Origin: Plantactinospora mayteni
GTDB lineage: Bacteria > Actinomycetota > Actinomycetes > Mycobacteriales > Micromonosporaceae
Length of the DNA: 64,000 nucleotides
Assembly: GCF_016862935.1 (NCBI RefSeq)
Contig: NZ_BONX01000012.1
Span: 124,001-188,000 of the forward strand
Reading direction: 5' to 3'
Below, piece by piece: positions 16,856-24,508 of the stretch. The translations under genes were made by a program, and so were the position numbers. The notes beneath the pieces are model-generated. The model saw only the letters and a list, made by a program, of their open reading frames with translations. It did not search any database and was not told where the DNA came from. Every line of letters starts with the position of its first letter. Position 1 is the first letter of the stretch.

Positions 16856-17446
16856 ATGTCGCCCATAGAAGTCGTCCTCATCGTCCTTGTCGTCCTCGTC
16901 GTCGCCGCGGCCGTACCGGCCATCTGGGTGGCCAGCCGCCGTCGCGCCCTGCGCAGCCGGTTCGGCCCCGAGTACGACCGGGTGGTGGCCGAGCAGCAGA
17001 GCCGGTCCGCCGCCGAGCACGAACTCCGGGAGCGCGAACGCCGACACGCGGAGTTGACGCTCATTCCGCTCTCCGCCGAGTCCCGCCGGCAGTACGCGGC
17101 CGACTGGGAGGAGATCCAGGCCCGGTTCGTCGACTCTCCGGCCGAGGCGGTGGGCGCGGCGGACGAACTGGTCACCCGGCTGATCGCCGAGCGTGGCTAT
17201 CCGATCGGCGAGTACGACGACCAACTCGCCCACCTCTCCGTCGAGCACTCCCGCACCCTGACCCACTACCGGGACGCGCACGAGATCCAGCTCCGCAACG
17301 AGCGCGGCGAGGCCAGCACCGAGCAGCTCCGCCAGGCCGTCGTGCACTACCGGGAACTCTTCGCCGACCTGCTCGGCGAGGACCCCGTACGCCAGCCCTC
17401 GGACGGGACCCGTCCGGACACCCCGCAGGACGTACCGAGCCGGTGA
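16856..17446 (+). CDS. Membrane-anchored helical protein, shares a C-terminal domain with its neighbour
   Basis: 196 aa from ATG 16856, preceded by AAGGAGGAG. The start is a hydrophobic Val/Leu/Ile/Ala-rich span (residues 4-26), then RRRALRSRFGPEYDRVV, a motif seen in small actinobacterial membrane proteins of unknown role. The body is charged and helical. The segment YAADWEEIQARFVDSPAEAVGAADELV to YRELFADLLGE (about 85-175) is clearly related to the end of the next gene product. The two genes are 14 bases apart and presumably co-transcribed. Function unknown. Confidence 0.8.
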   Translation: MSPIEVVLIVLVVLVVAAAVPAIWVASRRRALRSRFGPEYDRVVAEQQSRSAAEHELRERERRHAELTLIPLSAESRRQYAADWEEIQARFVDSPAEAVGAADELVTRLIAERGYPIGEYDDQLAHLSVEHSRTLTHYRDAHEIQLRNERGEASTEQLRQAVVHYRELFADLLGEDPVRQPSDGTRPDTPQDVPSR

Positions 17447-17460
17447 GGAGGCACTCCGCC

Positions 17461-18861
17461 ATGCGTCACCAGGAACAGCAGACCGACAACGGCGACACCG
17501 AGGTGGTCCGGTCGGCGCCGGTACCCGTGACCGGCTCCGGCCACGCCGATCCCGAGATCCGGCACCGGAACCGGTACCCGGAGGGCACCGGCGACCAGGG
17601 CCCGGACGCGCTCGACGAGCGGGGCTCGTACGACAACGACCTGGCCACCAGCGGATCGGGACCGGCCTTCTCGTCCGACCCGGCCGCCGACGCACGGGCC
17701 CGGGACGACCGGCTCGGCGGGAGCCGGTCGGCGGACGACCAGGCCGAGGACGCGGCGCTGGACGACGACGCGCTCGCCGACCGCTCGCCGACCGGCCTCG
17801 GCGGAGGTCCCGACGGCGCCACCCTGAGCACCGGCGACCGGGGTGACCTGGCCGACGCCAGCCAGGCCGACGCGGCCGGCGGCACCGACGAGCCGGCCGA
17901 CGACGAGACCAGGAAGGTACCCGCCACCGCCGGGGCGGACGCCGCTGGCAAGGACGCCGCCGGAGATCCGGTCGGCACTCTGAGGGCCGACGACCCGGAG
18001 CGGACCGACGACACCGACGGGGCCGGTAGCGGCGCCCGGGACCGCTCCGGCACGCCGGAGTTCCACGAGCCGGCACCGCTGCCCACCACCTTCGGCGCCA
18101 CCACCGTCAGCGGTGCGGCCGCAGCCGCCGCGCTGGCCGGCAGTCACCGCGACCCCCGCAACGACGACACCGTCCGCTCCGGGGACGGGCCGGCCAACGA
18201 CCGGATCGACGGGGTCGGCGACGAGCCGGCCGAGTCGGGGGTACCGGACCGGAGTCTCGGCGCGGCCGACGCGGCCACCGCCACCCGGCCCGGCGTACCG
18301 GCGGCCGACGGTGTCGAGCCCGACCCGCCGGTGGATCCGTTCGGCCGGGCCGTGCCGGGCTCGGCGGTCGGGGTGGCACATCCGGTGAACCCGGACGTAC
18401 TCAGCGCGGGCGACCCCGACGCGCTGACCGGCGGAAGCCGTACCCCGGCACAGGTCGGCAGGCGGGACGAGACCGCCACGGGCAACGAGCCGGCCACGAC
18501 GGACGAGACCGCCACGGGTGGAGAGACGGCCACGACGGATACGACCGGGACGGCGGACGGCGGGCTGCCACCCGGTGCCGCACCGGCCGAACCGATCGTC
18601 GCGATCCTCGACCAGGAGGCCGTGCGGGGCTTCCGGGACCGGTGGCGGGAGGTGCAGCTCCGGTTCGTCGACGACCCGCCGGGCGCCACCGAGGAGGCCC
18701 ACCGGCTGGTACGGGAGTCCGTGGAGGCGGTCACCGCCGCCCTGACCCGGCAGCGTGACGAACTCGGCGGCTGGCAGAGCGACGGCGCGACCGACACCGA
18801 GCGGTTGCGGATGGTGGTCCGCCGGCACCGGGACTTCCTGGACCGCCTGCTCGGCTGGTAG
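17461..18861 (+). CDS. Acidic low-complexity protein with the same C-terminal helical domain
   Basis: 466 aa from ATG 17461, nine bases after GAGGAGG. Residues 1-380 are Asp/Ala/Gly/Thr-rich and surely disordered, with a short ETATG/ETATT-type repeat near 340-365. No signal peptide or membrane span is seen. The last 85 residues (RDRWREVQLRFVDDPPGATEEAHRLV to RRHRDFLDRLLGW) match the C-terminal domain of the preceding membrane protein. This suggests a pair acting together, one anchored and one soluble. Function unknown. Confidence 0.78.
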   Translation: MRHQEQQTDNGDTEVVRSAPVPVTGSGHADPEIRHRNRYPEGTGDQGPDALDERGSYDNDLATSGSGPAFSSDPAADARARDDRLGGSRSADDQAEDAALDDDALADRSPTGLGGGPDGATLSTGDRGDLADASQADAAGGTDEPADDETRKVPATAGADAAGKDAAGDPVGTLRADDPERTDDTDGAGSGARDRSGTPEFHEPAPLPTTFGATTVSGAAAAAALAGSHRDPRNDDTVRSGDGPANDRIDGVGDEPAESGVPDRSLGAADAATATRPGVPAADGVEPDPPVDPFGRAVPGSAVGVAHPVNPDVLSAGDPDALTGGSRTPAQVGRRDETATGNEPATTDETATGGETATTDTTGTADGGLPPGAAPAEPIVAILDQEAVRGFRDRWREVQLRFVDDPPGATEEAHRLVRESVEAVTAALTRQRDELGGWQSDGATDTERLRMVVRRHRDFLDRLLGW

Positions 18862-18869
18862 TCGGCTCC

Positions 18870-18959
18870 GACGCTGGGGCTCATGCAGCTCGGGGGGCCG
18901 GCCGCGGCGACTGACGACGCTGGGCTCATACCGCTCTGGGGGCCGGCCGCGGCGGCTGA
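18870..18959. repeat. Two tandem 45-bp direct repeats
   Basis: 18870-18914 and 18916-18959 are imperfect copies, both starting GACGCTGGG and ending GGGGGCCGGCCGCGGCG followed by ACTGA or GCTGA. They lie in the gap before the 122-aa gene and have no coding features. Confidence 0.75.
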
Positions 18960-19091
18960 GGGCGGGTCGGCGGACCCGGCTCGGAGCGGGCGGGAGGTGG
19001 CGGGTGCACAGGCATGGCGCGGGTCGTCCCGGGTAGTCGATCCGGAGGACCGGTCAGCCGCACGCCGCATCCGGACAGGAGGCAGCAAAGC

Positions 19092-19460
19092 ATGACGGAG
19101 CGCGATCCGACCCCGAACCGGCCGCTGGAGGAGAGCCCCGAGGTGGCCGCCGCGATCGAGGACGACACCGCCGTACCGCAGCTCGCCGCCGACGGCGGGC
19201 CGGGCGCCGACAACCCGGACTTCGTCGACCCGGAGGACGTTCCCGGCGACTTTCCGCCCACCGAGGACCTGCTCGGCGACCCGCACGGGCAGGGCGCGGG
19301 CAGTGCGGGCGACACGCGTACCGGGGCCGAACAGCCGTGGGATCCGGAGGACCTGGCGGTGGCACAGGGCCGCGATCCGACGCCGGAGAACGTACGGCGG
19401 GCCGGCGAGGAGTTGGACCGGCAGGGTACGGCGGCGACGGTGGAGAAGACGGTGCCCTGA
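19092..19460 (+). CDS. Small acidic hypothetical protein
   Basis: 122 aa from ATG 19092 with AGGAGG about nine bases upstream. It is hydrophilic and Asp/Glu/Pro-rich without a signal peptide, membrane span or cysteine. Short motifs such as NPDFVDPEDVPGDFPPTEDLLGDP suggest an intrinsically disordered protein. The frame has good actinomycete codon bias and a strong start, so it is called real. It is followed by a bidirectional terminator. Function unknown. Confidence 0.7.
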   Translation: MTERDPTPNRPLEESPEVAAAIEDDTAVPQLAADGGPGADNPDFVDPEDVPGDFPPTEDLLGDPHGQGAGSAGDTRTGAEQPWDPEDLAVAQGRDPTPENVRRAGEELDRQGTAATVEKTVP

Positions 19461-19484
19461 CCGACGTACCCTCGCCGGAACAGC

Positions 19485-19528
19485 GGCGGTCCCCGTCCGG
19501 CGCGTTGCCGTGCCGGACGGGGACCGCC
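19485..19528. terminator. Perfect 17-bp bidirectional terminator hairpin
   Basis: GGCGGTCCCCGTCCGGC at 19485-19501 pairs exactly with 19512-19528 around a ten-base loop. It sits between the convergent 122-aa gene and the cellulase gene and can serve both. Confidence 0.85.
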
Positions 19529-19560
19529 TTGGTGTTCGTTACCCCAGTCGGATCAGCGGA

Positions 19561-21312
19561 TCAGAGCGCCGGGTAGGCGTTCTGCATCAGCTGGCTGAGC
19601 TGCGCCGGGAACCAGGCACCCGAGATCGGGGCACCGGAGAGCGCGCCGCTCATGTTGTTCTGGTTACGCGGGTTACCGGTGTAGGTCGGGTCGCACATCC
19701 GGTCGAAGCCCTTGCCCTCGTCGTTGTCGATCTGGGTGCTGGAGCCGTCCGACTCGCCCGGGGGCTTGATCCAGACGTACGCGTCGATCCCGCTGGCCGG
19801 GTTGGCCCGCGGGCGCTCGCCCAGGCCGGCACCGCTCTGGTTGCACCAGTTGCCGAGGTGGATCCGGCGGTCGATGCGGGAGCCGTTGACCTGCTGGTTG
19901 ATGTCGCCCGAGGTGACCGGGCCGGTGGGCCGGGCCGAGCCGCCCCAACCGTTACGCGAGGTGTCGATCAGCATGCCGATGCTGGAGCTGAAGCCCTGGC
20001 TGACGAGTTGCGTCCGGAGTGCCTGGGCGAACCGCTGCTCGTCCACGTACCGGTTGTAGTCGATCCAGGTCGAGAGCCGGTTCTGCTCGGTCACGTTCAG
20101 GTAGGGCTCGATCGTGGCCGAGTAGTTGGCGGTGTTGGCGATGAAGCCGTGCACGTTGGCCTGGGTGCTGCCCTCGGCGCGGGCGGCCTCGGCGAAGATC
20201 TGCGCGGAGGCGTTGAAGTTGTCGTCCCACCCGATCCAGCCGTGGTGGCCGGCGTCGATGTAGTTGTAGACGTTCGGGACCGCACCGAGCTTGGCCAGGG
20301 CGTAGCCGACACCCTTGACGTAGTTGCCGTTCGCCTTCATGGTGTCGCACTGCGCCGTCGCGGTCTCCCGCGGCGCCACGTTGGTGACCAGGTTCGGCAG
20401 CGAGTCGATCTCGATGATCGTGATGATCCGCAGGCTCCGGTACGCCGGGTCCGCCATGATCGCCGCGATCGGGTCGATGTACGCCGTCTTGTACCTGGGC
20501 AGGTCGGTCGCGCTGAGCTCACCGTTCGAGGCCAGCGCCGCGCAGTCCCGGCCGGGCAGGTTGTAGATGACGATCTGGATGTAGCCGGCACCCTGCGCCA
20601 GCGCCTCGTCCAGGTGGTCCCGCAGGCCCATCGGGCCGTTCGAGCTGCTGTCCGGGGTGCCGGTGATCGCGGCGATCCGGTCGAGCCAGACACCGGTCGG
20701 GTTGTTGGAGATCCGGTTGCCGCCGGAGACGCTCTCCGCCTTGGCCTTCCACTCCGGGTTCACGTAACCCCGGGCGCCCGCGTACGGGTTGTCCACCCGG
20801 GTACCGGGGTTGCCCGTCGGCGGGGTGGTGGGGTTGCCGGTCGGCGGGGTGGTCGGGTTGCCGGTGGGCGGGGTGGTCGGCGCGGTGCCGTTGCAGGTCG
20901 TCCCGTTGATGCTGAAGGACGTCGGCGCCGGGTTGCTGCTGCTCCAGGAACCGTTGAATCCGATGCCGGTGGAGGCGCCGGTGGCGAGGCTGCCGTTGTA
21001 CGACATGTTCGTCGCGGTCACCTGGGTGCCGGACTGGGTCCAGTTGGCCGACCAGCCCTGCGACACCCGCTGGCCGCTGTCCGCGAAGTTGAAGCGGAGG
21101 GTCCAGCCGTTGATCGCGTCACCGACGTTCCGGATGGTGATGTTCGCGGTGAACCCACCCTGCCACTGGTTGGCACTGTAGGTGACGCTGCACCCGGGGG
21201 CCGCCTGCGCCACCGACGCCGGGATGGTGACCAGACCGGCGGCGACCAAAGCGCTCGCACCGGCCACCGCGACGGCTTTCTGCCGGACGGACAATCTACT
21301 CCGTAAATTCAT
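19561..21312 (-). CDS. Secreted GH6 cellulase/cellobiohydrolase with CBM2
   Basis: 583 aa from ATG 21312, with AAGGAG nine bases upstream. Residues 1-37 are a Sec signal peptide ending AQA. A CBM2 cellulose-binding module (about 39-140, with conserved tryptophans in NQWQGGF, GWTLRF, GWSANW) is followed by a linker of three TTPPTGNP units, then a GH6 catalytic domain (about 180-583). GH6 signs are IIEIDSLPNLV, YIDAGHHGWIGWDDN, the WIKPPGESDG loop and DEGKGFDRMCDP. It should hydrolyse cellulose from the non-reducing end outside the cell. A CebR-type operator lies upstream (21562-21575), predicting cellobiose induction. Confidence 0.95.
   Translation of the reverse strand: MNLRSRLSVRQKAVAVAGASALVAAGLVTIPASVAQAAPGCSVTYSANQWQGGFTANITIRNVGDAINGWTLRFNFADSGQRVSQGWSANWTQSGTQVTATNMSYNGSLATGASTGIGFNGSWSSSNPAPTSFSINGTTCNGTAPTTPPTGNPTTPPTGNPTTPPTGNPGTRVDNPYAGARGYVNPEWKAKAESVSGGNRISNNPTGVWLDRIAAITGTPDSSSNGPMGLRDHLDEALAQGAGYIQIVIYNLPGRDCAALASNGELSATDLPRYKTAYIDPIAAIMADPAYRSLRIITIIEIDSLPNLVTNVAPRETATAQCDTMKANGNYVKGVGYALAKLGAVPNVYNYIDAGHHGWIGWDDNFNASAQIFAEAARAEGSTQANVHGFIANTANYSATIEPYLNVTEQNRLSTWIDYNRYVDEQRFAQALRTQLVSQGFSSSIGMLIDTSRNGWGGSARPTGPVTSGDINQQVNGSRIDRRIHLGNWCNQSGAGLGERPRANPASGIDAYVWIKPPGESDGSSTQIDNDEGKGFDRMCDPTYTGNPRNQNNMSGALSGAPISGAWFPAQLSQLMQNAYPAL
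20817..20882 (-). repeat. Three 24-bp repeats coding the cellulase linker
   Basis: Three consecutive copies of a 24-base unit encode TTPPTGNP in the linker between CBM2 and GH6. Such repeats vary in copy number by slippage; here they keep frame. Confidence 0.75.
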
Positions 21313-21923
21313 GCCACTGATCTCCTTGGGCCAGCCGGTCACGCCAGGCGGAAACCGGCGCGGCGGTCACACGGACGTCGCGTCAAGGTGGGTGAGTCCG
21401 TGGACGCCATGGGGGACTGCGGTATGCCCGACCCGGACGGGCGCAACTGGTGGTGGTGCCGGCCGCGGTCGGCGGCCGTGGTGACGCCGTCCGGTGAACC
21501 GGCTGCCCTCGGCGTCTGCTGCGCGGTGTGGCTCCCCCAGCACAGTGGATGAATTCTTGCATGGGAGCGCTTCCACCACAACACCTCGACAGTGACGGAT
21601 GACGATTCCCTGCTCACGGTACGAACGGGACGAGCCCGCCCGATCGCCCGGTTGGGCCCGATCACGGCCCAACCGGCCGCTCGGCACCCGTTCGGCGTCG
21701 AGCGGGGAGCAGGAAGCGGAATCCGCCCTGTGCCGCCGAGCCGACGCAGCCGGGTCCGAGCCGTCAGGTACCCGCCAGAGGTCCCCAGGCAGCGCCTCCA
21801 TACGCCTTCTCCACCCGTTCGGGGAAATGGCGAGAAAATCCGATGAAAGCTCACAAATTCGCTAATCTCGGTCATGGCTCGTCTCCCGACGGGCTGAGGC
21901 AAGAGGGAAGGATGACGAAAGTC
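21313..21923. other. Long divergent intergenic region, cellulase / surface protein
   Basis: 611 bases without a credible gene. It holds the CebR-like operator and a putative cellulase promoter (21552-21581) and, near 21845-21923, a block similar to the region before the second surface-protein gene at 24509. The middle part (about 21600-21830) shows nothing recognisable. Confidence 0.6.
21552..21581 (-). promoter_or_regulatory. CebR-type operator within a candidate cellulase promoter
   Basis: TGGGAGCGCTTCCA at 21562-21575 matches the Streptomyces CebR box TGGGAGCGCTCCCA at 13 of 14 positions. It lies in the 18-base spacer between a possible -35 (TTGTGG on the minus strand, 21581-21576) and -10 (AGAATT, 21557-21552). 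The operator is well supported; the promoter boxes are tentative and would leave a leader of about 240 bases. Confidence 0.7.
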
Positions 21924-23552
21924 ATGTCCAAGAAGTTCCTCGGCAAGGTGATCGCAGGAGCCGCCCTCGGCGGCGCTTCTCTACTCGTTTTCTCCCCCTC
22001 GGCCGCCCTCGCGGACGGCGGCTACCACCCAGAGGGGTACAAAAAGAACAGCTCGGGCCGGGCCTTCGCGAAGCCGCACGCGGCGAAGCCCGGAGACAAG
22101 ATCGGACTCATCGAGGTCTGCCCCGAGGCGCAGGAGCACGCGTGGTTGTGGTCGAAGGTCACCGGAAAGGTGGACCTGGCCCCCAAGGAGCACAAGGACG
22201 ACAAGAAGGCCGAAGAGCACAAGGGCGGCTGGGAAGACGGCAAGAAGGCCGAAGAGCACAAGGACGGCCGGGAAGACGGCAAGAAGCACGAGGACGACAA
22301 GAAGGCCGAAGAAGGCAAGAAGCCCGAGGAGAGCAAGGGCGGCTGGGAGAACGGCGACAAGAAGGCCGAAGAAGGCAAGAAGCCTGAAGAGCACAAGGGC
22401 GACTGGGAAGACGGCAAGAAGCACGAAGACGACAAGAAGGCCGAAGAAGGCAAGAAGCCCGAGGAGAGCAAGGGCGGCTGGGAAGACGGCAAGAAGCACG
22501 AGGAGGGCGGCGGGTACGCCGAGAAGTCCGAGGACTCCGCCGGCCACGAGAGCGGCGGCGAGGAGTACCAGGGCGGGGAGGAGTACAAGAAGGAGGGCGA
22601 GTACCAGGACTTCCTGAAGTACAAGGAGTACCAGGAGTACCAGGAGTACCGCCGCTACAAGGAGAAGAAGGACGAGTCGGCCCCGGCGGAGAACGGGGCG
22701 CCCCGTACCGAATCCGCTCCGTCGATCGGCGAGGAAGCACCGCTGGCACCCGGGCCGTCGGCCGACTCGGTACCGGCACCCTCCCCCTCGATGGGTGGCC
22801 AGCCCCAACTGCCCGCCGAGGGCTACCAGCCGCCGAGTGGCCAAACGGCACCGGGCGGCACCGGCGGGACGATGCTGGACGACGGCGGGCACGGCTGGGA
22901 GGAGAGCAAGAAGGCCGAGGAGCCGAAGCACGGCTGGGAGAAGGCCGAGCAGAGCAAGGGCGGCTGGGAAGAGAACAAGGACGGCTGGGAAGACGGCAAG
23001 AAGCACGAGGACGACAAGAAGGCCGAAGAGCACAAGGGCGGCTGGGAGAACGGCGACAAGAAGGCCGAAGAAGGCGAGAAGGCCGAAGAAGGCAAGCGGC
23101 CCGAGGAAGGCAAGAAGGCCGAAGAGCACGAGCGCGGCTGGGAGAACGGCGACAAGAAGGCCGACGAAGGCGAGCACGGCTGGGTCGAGGAGAAGGCCGA
23201 GGACGCCGAGCGCGGCTGGGAGAAGGCCGAAGAGAGCAAGGGCGGCTGGGACGCGGAGAAGAAGGCCGAGGAAGGCAAGGACGGCTGGACGGACAAGAAG
23301 GCCGGCTTCGAGTACTGGAGCAGCGTCACCATCCCGTGGGACGCCAAGCCGGGATCGTACGAGCTCAAGGGCTCCTGCGGCGAGGGTGAGCTGATCATCA
23401 TGCCGAAGGGCTGGGTCGACGGCGGTGACGGCGGGGCGACCGGTGGCAGCAGCGACAACCTCGGGGTCGCCGGGGTCGGGATGCTCGGGATGGCCGGGCT
23501 CGGCGGACTGGTGCTGATGCGGCAGCGGCGTACCGATGAGTCAGCCGCCTGA
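21924..23552 (+). CDS. Secreted Lys/Glu-repeat surface protein, presumed sortase substrate 1
   Basis: 542 aa. ATG 21924 is chosen over 21912 because it aligns with the paralogue at 24509 (MSKKFLGKV versus MSRKLLGKV). The signal peptide ends ALA at residue 30. A conserved half-domain (KPGDKIGLIEVCPEA...WSKVTGKVDLAP) is followed by about 370 residues of Lys/Glu/Asp/Gly repeats built on KKAEEGKKPEESKGGWE, broken by a Pro-rich segment. The second half-domain is SSVTIPWDAKPGSYELKGSC. The tail has GGDGG, a hydrophobic span and RQRRTDESAA. This is a sorting-signal layout without LPXTG. The gene overlaps the sortase gene by 17 bases. Confidence 0.85.
   Translation: MSKKFLGKVIAGAALGGASLLVFSPSAALADGGYHPEGYKKNSSGRAFAKPHAAKPGDKIGLIEVCPEAQEHAWLWSKVTGKVDLAPKEHKDDKKAEEHKGGWEDGKKAEEHKDGREDGKKHEDDKKAEEGKKPEESKGGWENGDKKAEEGKKPEEHKGDWEDGKKHEDDKKAEEGKKPEESKGGWEDGKKHEEGGGYAEKSEDSAGHESGGEEYQGGEEYKKEGEYQDFLKYKEYQEYQEYRRYKEKKDESAPAENGAPRTESAPSIGEEAPLAPGPSADSVPAPSPSMGGQPQLPAEGYQPPSGQTAPGGTGGTMLDDGGHGWEESKKAEEPKHGWEKAEQSKGGWEENKDGWEDGKKHEDDKKAEEHKGGWENGDKKAEEGEKAEEGKRPEEGKKAEEHERGWENGDKKADEGEHGWVEEKAEDAERGWEKAEESKGGWDAEKKAEEGKDGWTDKKAGFEYWSSVTIPWDAKPGSYELKGSCGEGELIIMPKGWVDGGDGGATGGSSDNLGVAGVGMLGMAGLGGLVLMRQRRTDESAA
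22190..23300 (+). repeat. Lys/Glu-coding repeat array in surface protein 1
   Basis: Two blocks (about 22190-22510 and 22905-23300) are built of degenerate units encoding AEE(H/G/S)K, GGWE and DGKKHEDDKK. AAG and GAA/GAG codons dominate, so GC is lower than around it. The units are in frame and differ in order, suggesting expansion by recombination. Confidence 0.8.
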
Positions 23553-24267
23553 CACGACGGCGAGCAGTGCCGGCGGCCGCCACAGGCAACCGTGGCGAGT
23601 CGCCGGCCCTGTCCTCGTCGCCCTGCTCGCCCTGGTCGGCGCCGGCCTGATCGGGGCCGCACTCAACGCGCCGGAACCGACCCGGGCACCACAGCCGAGC
23701 GCCGGTGCCGCGCCGAACTACCCGGACCCGGCGACCGGAACGGACCTGGAAGGTACCGCGCCGTCGTCCACGGCGGCGCCGGAGAGCGGGACCGGCGCCT
23801 CTCCGGTACTGGCCAGATCGGAACCAGTCAAGATCATGATTCCGAGGATCGGTGTGGACGCGACCATCATGCCGCTGGGGCTCACCCCGGACGGCATGGT
23901 GGAGGTACCGCCACTGGTCAAGGCGGACCTGGCCGGCTGGTATCAACCGGGTCCGACTCCGGGCGAGGCGGGCAACTCGGTGATCGTCGGCCACGTCGAC
24001 TCGAAGGAGATCGGACCGGCGGTCTTCTTCCGGCTCGGGGCCCTGCTTCCCGGGGACGGCATCGAGGTGGTCCGCAAGGACGGCAGCCTGGCCACCTTCG
24101 TGGTGGACGGCGTGAAGTCGTACCCGAAGACGGCCTTTCCCACCGAACTCGTCTACGGCCCGACCGAGGAGCCGGGGTTGCGCCTGGTGACCTGCGGTGG
24201 GGACTTCGACGAGCAGACCGGCTCCTATCCCGACAACGTCATCGCGTTCGCCCGGCTCGCCGGGTAG
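23536..24267 (+). CDS. Class F sortase 1 (proline at the expected catalytic Arg)
   Basis: 243 aa. It has a membrane anchor (about residues 20-44), a Pro/Ala linker and a sortase barrel from about 97. The catalytic histidine is H153 in VGHVDS and the cysteine is C220 in LVTCGG. The segment where class F enzymes carry arginine reads SYPDN, so P232 replaces it; the paralogue has R253 at the same distance from its cysteine. R240 eight residues later might substitute. The start overlaps the substrate gene by 17 bases. Sortases join secreted proteins to cell wall or pilus acceptors on the outer face of the membrane. A 15-bp hairpin follows. Confidence 0.9.
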   Translation: MSQPPDTTASSAGGRHRQPWRVAGPVLVALLALVGAGLIGAALNAPEPTRAPQPSAGAAPNYPDPATGTDLEGTAPSSTAAPESGTGASPVLARSEPVKIMIPRIGVDATIMPLGLTPDGMVEVPPLVKADLAGWYQPGPTPGEAGNSVIVGHVDSKEIGPAVFFRLGALLPGDGIEVVRKDGSLATFVVDGVKSYPKTAFPTELVYGPTEEPGLRLVTCGGDFDEQTGSYPDNVIAFARLAG

Positions 24268-24299
24268 CCGCGACGGCACTCGCCCGCCAGGACCGGGCC

Positions 24300-24333
24300 T
24301 ACGGGGGACAGCGGTGCGCCGCTGTCCCCCGTA
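24300..24333 (+). terminator. 15-bp hairpin terminator after sortase 1
   Basis: TACGGGGGACAGCGG at 24300-24314 pairs with 24319-24333 around a four-base loop. It separates the first substrate/sortase couple from the second; no U-tract follows. Confidence 0.82.
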
Positions 24334-24429
24334 CCTGTCTCGGTCATGACGATCCGGACATCTCTGACGTGAGGGCCTCTCTACCACTCAGGAGTGGGCT
24401 TTCGGAAGGAACAACCATAATCACGACAT

Positions 24430-24508
24430 CCACTCACAAACTAGCTAGCGTCGGTTCTGGCTCGGCTGGCCGCCGGGCAAACCAACGGGGAAGGAGTGAC
24501 TACGAGTC
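24430..24508 (+). promoter_or_regulatory. Upstream block shared by the two surface-protein genes
   Basis: This stretch resembles 21845-21923: both contain CTCACAAA, a GCTA element, CGGTnnTGGCTCG, then GGGAAGGA and GTCATG at the start codon. A TAGCGT (here) or TAATCT (first copy) could be the -10. The similarity shows that regulatory DNA was copied with the genes; the exact promoter is not fixed. Confidence 0.55.

Noticed and set aside
21981-23177. Leu/Val-rich minus-strand frame resembling a membrane protein
   Set aside because: It is the complement of the Lys/Glu repeats (AAG/GAG read as CTT/CTC) and has no start or family motifs.
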